Positions 8,020-12,826 of a DNA stretch of 12,826 nucleotides are shown here, one piece after another. The translations under genes were made by a program, and so were the position numbers. Source of the DNA: Amoebophrya sp. AT5.2 (Eukaryota; Sar; Dinophyceae; Syndiniales; Amoebophryaceae); the NCBI GenBank assembly GCA_005223375.1, contig RXOD01005703.1, forward strand, positions 1 through 12,826, read 5' to 3'. Under the pieces are notes generated by a model that ran no database searches, was not told where the DNA came from, and worked only from the letters and a program-made list of their open reading frames with translations. Each line of letters starts with the position of its first letter. Position 1 is the stretch's first letter.

Positions 8020-8870
8020 GGTGTAGTCGTCCTCCGACCGAGGTTATGCGGCTTGTTTGGATGAATTTTCAAATGGACCGATGTAGCGTGCTGGTGTGAG
8101 ACTGCTGAAGCTGCATGCAAGTATAGGTAATTATCTGTGCCGTAAAGGTCCTCTGGAAGAAACATACATACGAGGCCTCTGAATTTTCAGAGTCGCACGT
8201 TATTTTCAGCGACCGGCTTCCACACCTCCTGAGGCTGAGCTTTGAGATTCAGATTGATTGCAGACGACGACGATCTGGATGTGGATCTGGTTACACGAGG
8301 ACTTCGATGCAGTGTCTGAGATCATGATCTACGGTTACGGATCGCATTCCGAGGAAGATCTTCAATCGGACGAGGATCATGAACGGCTGCAGCTGCAGCT
8401 CGCGCTCTTTTGCTAGAGGTTGTAGCCACGCGCACGCCACATGTGATTGCGAGCAGTGTGCTCGCCGAGCTGTCACGCTGAGCTGCTCTGAGGATCATTC
8501 TCATTGTAGTGCCTACATGTGAATAAATTTTTTGGTCTGGTCTCCACTCAGAGACGTGGGCAACATTATACGCGTAGCTGTGCGTCGATTGACATTGAGT
8601 GGTCAAAACTCGCTGTAAAAAGGGGGCATCTAGGCAGCGATAGGAGCAGTAGTGGTACAGGTTGTACTCACCACTAAAATAGGAACTACTTCACCACTAA
8701 AATAGTAATAGCGGTAAAGTGGATTCAGTAGTTTAGCACAGCAGCCGCGTTTATGTTCTCACTTCGTAGATACTACAAGACTCGGCTTTGATGCAAGTGA
8801 ATCCATCGCAGCAGGCAATCGAAGCCCATGCCACTGTTACACGAAGCCACTGTATCGGCTTGAAGCCCCT
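8020..8870. other. Intergenic region upstream of eIF3m
   Basis: 851 bp. It should hold the eIF3m leader or promoter and the 3' UTR of the signal-peptide gene. Visible structure: a purine-pyrimidine mixed repeat GATCTGGATGTGGATCTGG near 8272-8290, a small direct repeat at 8668-8705 with an adjoining imperfect hairpin, and a 45-codon plus-strand ORF at 8279-8416 that I do not call. No RNA gene or TATA-like element can be defended. Confidence 0.55.
8668..8705. repeat. Two 15-bp direct repeats
   Basis: TCACCACTAAAATAG occurs at 8668-8682 and 8691-8705, separated by 8 bp. The first copy overlaps an imperfect hairpin in which AGTGGTACA (8651-8659) faces TGTA and CCACT (8663-8666, 8671-8675). It lies between the signal-peptide gene and eIF3m. 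Role unknown. Confidence 0.7.
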
Positions 8871-10685
8871 TCAATAAACTCCAAAGGCTGATCTCATTAT
8901 CCGACGCAAACCTTCTTCTTGTTGTTGCAGCCTCAGCAACTGCGACGCCAGTGCTGCAAGCCGCAGCAGCCTGCTGGGCTGTGTTAGGAGTGCCCCGATC
9001 TGTTGTTCAGGAGCCGCAAGGAGGCTACTTACAGGTCGGGTCGTAGTTATGTGAATGTGCTCCTTCAGCTGCGTGAGGATCTCGTCGAGCCGGTCCCCGA
9101 AATTCTTTATCTCTTCTAAAGTGGCCAGATCTAGCTTTATCCGCGTCGTCGGAATGAGGATCATACTCCCCAGCGCCTCGCTCAGGGAGTGCAACTTCCC
9201 CCAGGTCTCGCACAAGGCGGCGACGAGCACGGGTAGCTCGACTAGCAAAACGTCCCGACCGGCTTTTGCTACACGCGCTTCCGTTTCTTGCACGTCGCGG
9301 AGCAGATCCGACACGACCGTCTGATGAGAGGGTCGCGGAGCAGGTCCGACACAGTGTCCATGTACCGGTGGAAAAAGAACGAAGGGCCGTGAGCGGATCG
9401 CGCACATCCGACACTTATGACACGTACTATCCGCACGACCGTCTGATGAGTGGAGGGTCGCGGAGCAGATCCGACATGTACCGGTCGAAGGCAGATAAGA
9501 CCCCGGTGGAAAAACGTCAACGTTGCTTGCCTTCCCCGGAAACACGTATCGGAAGTCACGGATCGGAGCGAGGTGTTCACCGTCCCCGTCCACCAGGTAC
9601 GGCATTGCGATGGGCTGTGTGGATTTTACAGGAGAGCCGGGCTGTATGAACCCGACGAAGAAACTCACAACATTTCCCTGTACTTCGTGAACACCGAGCC
9701 TGTAATAGTAGGCCCTGAGCAATCGAACGAACTCCGACACATTTTGTATCGAAATCCCCATCTTCTGTGTCAGAAGCAGGGGAGGCCTGACGCGGACCTC
9801 CTGTGCCTCCACCTCTGGCGCGGACAACACGGGGGAGTCAGTACCCGCGACCACGCGTGGGAGCCCTTCCAGTGCCTGCAGCTGCTCTTGCAAGTCGATC
9901 CTCTTGCGCAAGGCCTCCACCCCTACCGCAAGTTCGCGCAGCTGCAGCAGCCGCGCGGTTTCCGTGTCTTCGTAGCCGAGAGCAATTTGCTCCCCCAGCA
10001 AGGCGCGCAGCGCGGAAAACTGCGCCGCAAACACCTGACGGTCTCGTCGTCTGAGACCTGCGACAGTTTCCTCTCCTGTCACGCGGCCGAGGGAATCATC
10101 CCGCACATTGAGCGACGGGTCGCCCACGAAATCGAGCCACTGCCGCTTTTCCAGGAGGTGCAAGCGCCGGTCCAGCGCCCCCAGCTGCAGCACCCACAGC
10201 TCTTCTCGCAAGGTGTTCCCTACCATTTCTGCTAGCGCTTCTTCGTGCGGCTGCGGCCCTTTTTCCCCGCCATCACATTCAGGAGCCTCCTCCTCCAGCC
10301 CCTCCTCCGGCGGCACAATGATCTGGAACTCGTCGAGGGAGTACTCCCGCCCGTACACCCGATCCACGAGTTTTGGTGCACGTTTAGAGGTCAGCTGCTC
10401 TCCCTCTGGCAGCTCCCTGGTGAAGGGCAGCACCGCGTTCTTGAGTAATCCGTTCTTGAGTAATCCGCCATCTGTGCGGCCTGGGCGGCTGACGTCCTTG
10501 ACCAGGGGAAAACCCTTAAAGGCCCGACACCGTTCCGCCACCTCCTCGTGCGGCTGACGTTGCCGCTCCTCCTGATGCGGCTGAGGAGCAGCAGCGGAGG
10601 CGAAACGAGTCGCGCTGTGCAGGATCCCCGCGGCGAGACAAGAGAGGTAGACCACGAACCGTGCAGCCAAAGGTCGTCGCGCCAT
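8871..10685 (-). CDS. Secretory-signal protein of unknown family, interrupted by a repeat mosaic
   Basis: 604 residues as one open frame. The ATG has A at -3 and G at +4 (AAAATGG), and the stop is TGA. Residues 1-31 look like a signal peptide: Arg-rich start, hydrophobic VVYLSCLAAGIL (11-22), then ATRFASAAA with a possible cleavage near 30-33, so the protein probably enters the secretory route. Residues about 150-275 are rich in Leu/Glu/Arg helices and probably coiled coil. Residues 310-385 are more globular (AYYYRLGVHEVQGNVVSFFVGF). Residues 464-604 are helical with a Leu-rich C-terminus (SRLLRLAALASQLLRL). Two oddities: an exact in-frame 15-bp duplication gives GLLKN twice (74-83), and residues about 398-463 are encoded by a mosaic of repeated DNA with Cys-rich composition unlike the rest. 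That part may be a recent insertion or an unrecognised intron. I recognise no family and propose no function. Confidence 0.78.
   Translation of the reverse strand: MARRPLAARFVVYLSCLAAGILHSATRFASAAAPQPHQEERQRQPHEEVAERCRAFKGFPLVKDVSRPGRTDGGLLKNGLLKNAVLPFTRELPEGEQLTSKRAPKLVDRVYGREYSLDEFQIIVPPEEGLEEEAPECDGGEKGPQPHEEALAEMVGNTLREELWVLQLGALDRRLHLLEKRQWLDFVGDPSLNVRDDSLGRVTGEETVAGLRRRDRQVFAAQFSALRALLGEQIALGYEDTETARLLQLRELAVGVEALRKRIDLQEQLQALEGLPRVVAGTDSPVLSAPEVEAQEVRVRPPLLLTQKMGISIQNVSEFVRLLRAYYYRLGVHEVQGNVVSFFVGFIQPGSPVKSTQPIAMPYLVDGDGEHLAPIRDFRYVFPGKASNVDVFPPGSYLPSTGTCRICSATLHSSDGRADSTCHKCRMCAIRSRPFVLFPPVHGHCVGPAPRPSHQTVVSDLLRDVQETEARVAKAGRDVLLVELPVLVAALCETWGKLHSLSEALGSMILIPTTRIKLDLATLEEIKNFGDRLDEILTQLKEHIHITTTRPVSSLLAAPEQQIGALLTQPSRLLRLAALASQLLRLQQQEEGLRRIMRSAFGVY
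9294..9514. repeat. Mosaic of interleaved short direct repeats
   Basis: Within the 604-residue gene a 20-base core (GTCGCGGAGCAGATCCGACA) occurs at 9294-9313, 9332-9351 (one mismatch) and 9457-9476. CACGACCGTCTGATGAG occurs at 9312-9328 and 9434-9450, CATGTACCGGT at 9359-9369 and 9475-9485, and CCGGTGGAAAAA at 9365-9376 and 9503-9514. The order is conserved between the two fuller units. The outer core copies are 163 bp apart, which is not a multiple of three. Confidence 0.9.
10436..10465. repeat. Perfect 15-bp tandem duplication in coding sequence
   Basis: CGTTCTTGAGTAATC occurs twice without a gap. On the minus strand it encodes two successive GLLKN units (residues 74-83), so the reading frame is kept. 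Perfect identity at the DNA level suggests it is recent. Confidence 0.9.
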
Positions 10686-11578
10686 TTTCCTTCCTTGGCT
10701 ATGGCGCGTGCGCTCTCGTCTCTAAGTAGAAACCAACAAAGAGAAAGACTAATCTTCCGCGATTGACACTGAACACCAAACTTCTGTGTCTGTACTTCTA
10801 CGTGTTGACTGCCGAGGGCAAGTAGCGCCGTGGCTGAGATTCGCTACAATTCGCGCGCCGATCCGTACTACTACTATCACGCCGAAGCTTACGCAAGTTA
10901 AGCAGTGTAGAGCGCAGCGATTGAGGTTGAAGAGATTTCAAAAGGATATAGCGCCGACGTAGAGCAGGCTAAGGCTTAGCTTTCCGCCGGTGCCGTTCGC
11001 TAGTTAAGTGTAGCCTGCATTTAGGTTTACGTTTAGCATATAACTTTTATCCATTAATATGGATTCAGTTACAGATACATACAGTCTCAGCATGTTCATA
11101 GGCTGCCCCTCATCGTCGATCCCCATGTTGATGGCAAGATCTCAGGTTAAGTACTTAGATTCTCCATGCTTCTTGATCATGATCGCGTCGGATCCAGCAT
11201 TTTGTGATCTGCATCGTTTTCAAACACAGACGCCGACAGACAGGTGCGTATAATCCTGGCGGGTACTACAGGTGGGCGGCCCGCATGAACACCGTGGGCC
11301 GCATGAAGCGCATGCGCAGATCATGCGCAGATGCGCGTCTGGTCGGCGCCGCGCACGGTCGAGTAAGTGGAGCGGCGCCATCATCAAGACAACCGAAGTC
11401 AGCCTGTCTGCGCGTGAGCGTACTTCTTGTACAACTTGTTCTTGTACGTGTACGTCAGAACAAGAATTAAGATTAAGTGACCTTCGTGGTGCTGCTGCAC
11501 CTCCTCGGCGCAATTCCAGCAGCCGCAGCACCTTGCCGCCCCTCGTAGCGGCCAATCACCAGCATACGGGCAACATCG
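10686..11578. other. Intergenic region between the RG/Q-rich gene and the signal-peptide gene
   Basis: 893 bp with no supported gene. It contains an 11-bp perfect tandem repeat (11311-11332), a near repeat GGCCCGCATGAA / GGGCCGCATGAA nearby, a palindrome GCTAAGGCTTAGC (10968-10980), and a hairpin ATCCAT-TAAT-ATGGAT around 11050-11065. The minus frame just past the TAG of the upstream gene stays open to 11399 (59 codons). No tRNA, snRNA or clear promoter was recognised. Confidence 0.55.
11311..11332. repeat. 11-bp perfect tandem repeat
   Basis: CATGCGCAGAT occurs twice in direct succession and is followed by a partial GCGCG continuation. It is intergenic, downstream of the RG/Q-rich gene. Its function is unknown. 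Confidence 0.85.
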
Positions 11579-12826
11579 CTACACTTGGAACGGATGCTTG
11601 TTCCGAATCACAACGGCCTTCTGCGGTCGTGTTTGGCTTTTGCTCACCAGTGTTGGCGCGGCGCGATGAGGCGAAGTGGACTGCTGGTGGTCGTCCCCGC
11701 CACGTCCACGTGGTCCGACTACGGATTCGCCCCCAGCACATCCTGGCGCAAGAGGTGGAAGGTGCTGCGGCGGAGGAGAGCCGTCGTGTTCTTGGGCCTG
11801 CTGCTGTTGAGGTTGAAGTTGATCGTGATGTGGCGCTTGGGTGTGCATTCCCCCTCGCGCTGGGGGTGACACGCCCCTTCCTTCTGGTGAACGCCCTCCA
11901 CCTCCAGCGCCGCCCGATCTGCTCTTATTAGCACTAGGCGCAAACTGTTGATGTAGTTGTGCATGGGCTTGCGGTTGCGGTTGCTGATGTGCAGGCAACC
12001 CCCGGCCGCGGGGCAGCTGCTTCATCTCCTTCTGCTCATACTGCTGCTGCGCAAGTGCTGAGCTGCTTGGTACTCGTTGGTGCTGCTGCGCTGCGGACGT
12101 TTGAATTTGATTTTGCTGCTGAGGCGTAGGCTGCAGTTGCTGATGCTGTGACTGTGAGTAAGGGTATGACGGTGGATGCTGCGAGATGTTGCTGTTGGCT
12201 TGCGCTTGCGTATACTGTGGTGGTCCGCCAGCGCCACCTGCGCCGTACAGTGCAGGCCTCAGCCCGCCGCCCGGTCCCAGCGTTGGCGCCGCAGTCGCTG
12301 TCGCAGCAGAAGATGAAGAGCCAGCGTAATAAGCGGCCGCCGCATGAGTCGGCGTGATGCCCTCGTCCCCTTTGCTTCCTATGTCTTGCAGTCGAAACTG
12401 CAGCGAGTCGATGGTCATTTGCGATTTCGTGATAGCAGACATGCAGGCCTCTATCTGTGCGTGGATACTGGCCATCTCCTGCCGTCTCCGCTTCGCGGAT
12501 TTTGTTCGGGAAGCGGCAGTGCCCGGCGCGGTTCCTGGGTGCGGTGGTAGTTCTTGATGTCGAGTCGAGGGACTGACGAAAGGCTGCTGTGCTACGCGTT
12601 GCTGCCGGTCCTTAGTATGTACCGCCGTGTCAACATCCGCATGATTTGGTGGATATCCTTGCGCATCACTAGAGCGTTGCGCGCCCGCTCCTTGTTGCGA
12701 CTGCCGTAGGTCGGCCGTCGAGCTGCTGCTACCGGTTGCGGTACCGCCTGCCGACGATGAGGACGTGACTACCGCATTGGGTTTGATGCCCACCGCTGAA
12801 ATCAGCTCGCTCCCGCGAGCGGCTCC
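11579..12826 (-). CDS. Gln/Ser/Pro/Gly-rich protein with RG motifs (5' end outside window)
   Basis: 415 visible codons ending in TAG. The frame is open to the right edge and contains no ATG before its first likely domain, only a GTG at 12793. The gene therefore starts outside the window or at an upstream exon; TTTCAG at about 12801-12796 could be an acceptor. Most of the protein is low complexity: Ser/Thr/Gly/Gln at first, then a Gln/Pro/His-rich tract with PQQQ, SQSQHQQLQ and QPQQQQ runs. RG-type motifs (PRGRG, EGRG, PARGG, GPRGRGG) lie in the C-terminal third. One ordered-looking segment (about 12493-12377) starts with KRRRQ and continues as an amphipathic helix with a coiled-coil pattern (SIHAQIEACMSAI, IDSLQFRLQDI). 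The composition is common in RNA-granule or transcription-related proteins, but no named domain is recognised. The end at KAVVIRNKHPFQV is not low complexity, so a further spliced exon is possible. Confidence 0.72.
   Translation of the reverse strand, partial: GAARGSELISAVGIKPNAVVTSSSSAGGTATGSSSSTADLRQSQQGAGAQRSSDAQGYPPNHADVDTAVHTKDRQQRVAQQPFVSPSTRHQELPPHPGTAPGTAASRTKSAKRRRQEMASIHAQIEACMSAITKSQMTIDSLQFRLQDIGSKGDEGITPTHAAAAYYAGSSSSAATATAAPTLGPGGGLRPALYGAGGAGGPPQYTQAQANSNISQHPPSYPYSQSQHQQLQPTPQQQNQIQTSAAQQHQRVPSSSALAQQQYEQKEMKQLPRGRGLPAHQQPQPQAHAQLHQQFAPSANKSRSGGAGGGGRSPEGRGVSPPARGGMHTQAPHHDQLQPQQQQAQEHDGSPPPQHLPPLAPGCAGGESVVGPRGRGGDDHQQSTSPHRAAPTLVSKSQTRPQKAVVIRNKHPFQV

Noticed and set aside
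8279..8416. Plus-strand ORF of 45 codons, acidic, starting MWIWLHEDFD
   Set aside because: It is short, opposite to all supported genes, lies in an intergenic gap, and has no conservation evidence.
9384..9479. Zinc-finger-like Cys pattern (CRIC ... CHKCRMC) in the 604-residue protein
   Set aside because: The Cys pairs come from repeated copies of the TGTCGGATCTGC DNA unit read in one frame, so they look like a by-product of the repeats and not a metal-binding domain.
9450..10235. Plus-strand open frame of 261 codons
   Set aside because: It is antisense to the 604-residue gene, with no good start context and no recognisable domain. The minus frame is longer and has a signal peptide.
11019..11036. 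Telomere-like string TTTAGGTTTACGTTTAGC
   Set aside because: There are only two or three degenerate units and no run, so a telomeric relic cannot be claimed.
11272..11931. Plus-strand open frame of 219 codons
   Set aside because: It spans the 3' end of the RG/Q-rich gene and the repeat-bearing gap, with no protein-like features.

Overview
The window looks like nuclear DNA from a protist. Five protein-coding genes lie on the minus strand, and one of them is interrupted by five short GT-AG spliceosomal introns. Stop codons TAA, TGA and (tentatively) TAG all occur, so I assume the standard code. Head-to-tail packing of unrelated housekeeping and lineage-specific genes on one strand, plus acceptors mostly followed by G (AG|G at 4 of 5 introns), would suit a dinoflagellate-lineage alveolate such as Amoebophrya. 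That is an inference; no diagnostic marker such as a spliced leader or rRNA is visible.

Layout in transcription order, right to left. (1) 12826-11579: the 3' part of a Gln/Ser/Pro/Gly-rich, RG-motif protein whose 5' end lies outside the window. (2) 10685-8871: a 604-residue protein with a signal peptide and no recognised family, broken by a mosaic of short DNA repeats. (3) 8019-5712: a six-exon gene for translation initiation factor eIF3 subunit m (PCI domain), 427 residues after conceptual splicing; this is the firmest identification. (4) 5177-4176: a single-exon GNAT-fold acetyltransferase-like protein with an acidic N-terminal half. (5) 3021-1: one uninterrupted reading frame of at least 1007 codons that runs off the left edge. 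It has a possible small winged-helix domain, an AT-hook-like basic patch, two PAM2-like motifs and a coiled coil.

No RNA gene, transposon with a recognisable enzyme, or CRISPR array was found. Four gene-free stretches (3022-4175, 5178-5711, 8020-8870, 10686-11578) hold only small repeats, hairpins and a candidate poly(A) signal.

No common pathway is proven. eIF3m acts in translation initiation. If the PAM2-like motifs are real, gene 5 could bind poly(A)-binding protein, and the RG/Q-rich gene 1 has the composition of an RNP protein. A link of these three to mRNA biology is only a hypothesis. The best leads are gene 5, the repeat mosaic inside gene 2, and the uniformly phase-0 eIF3m introns with donors unlike GTAAGT.
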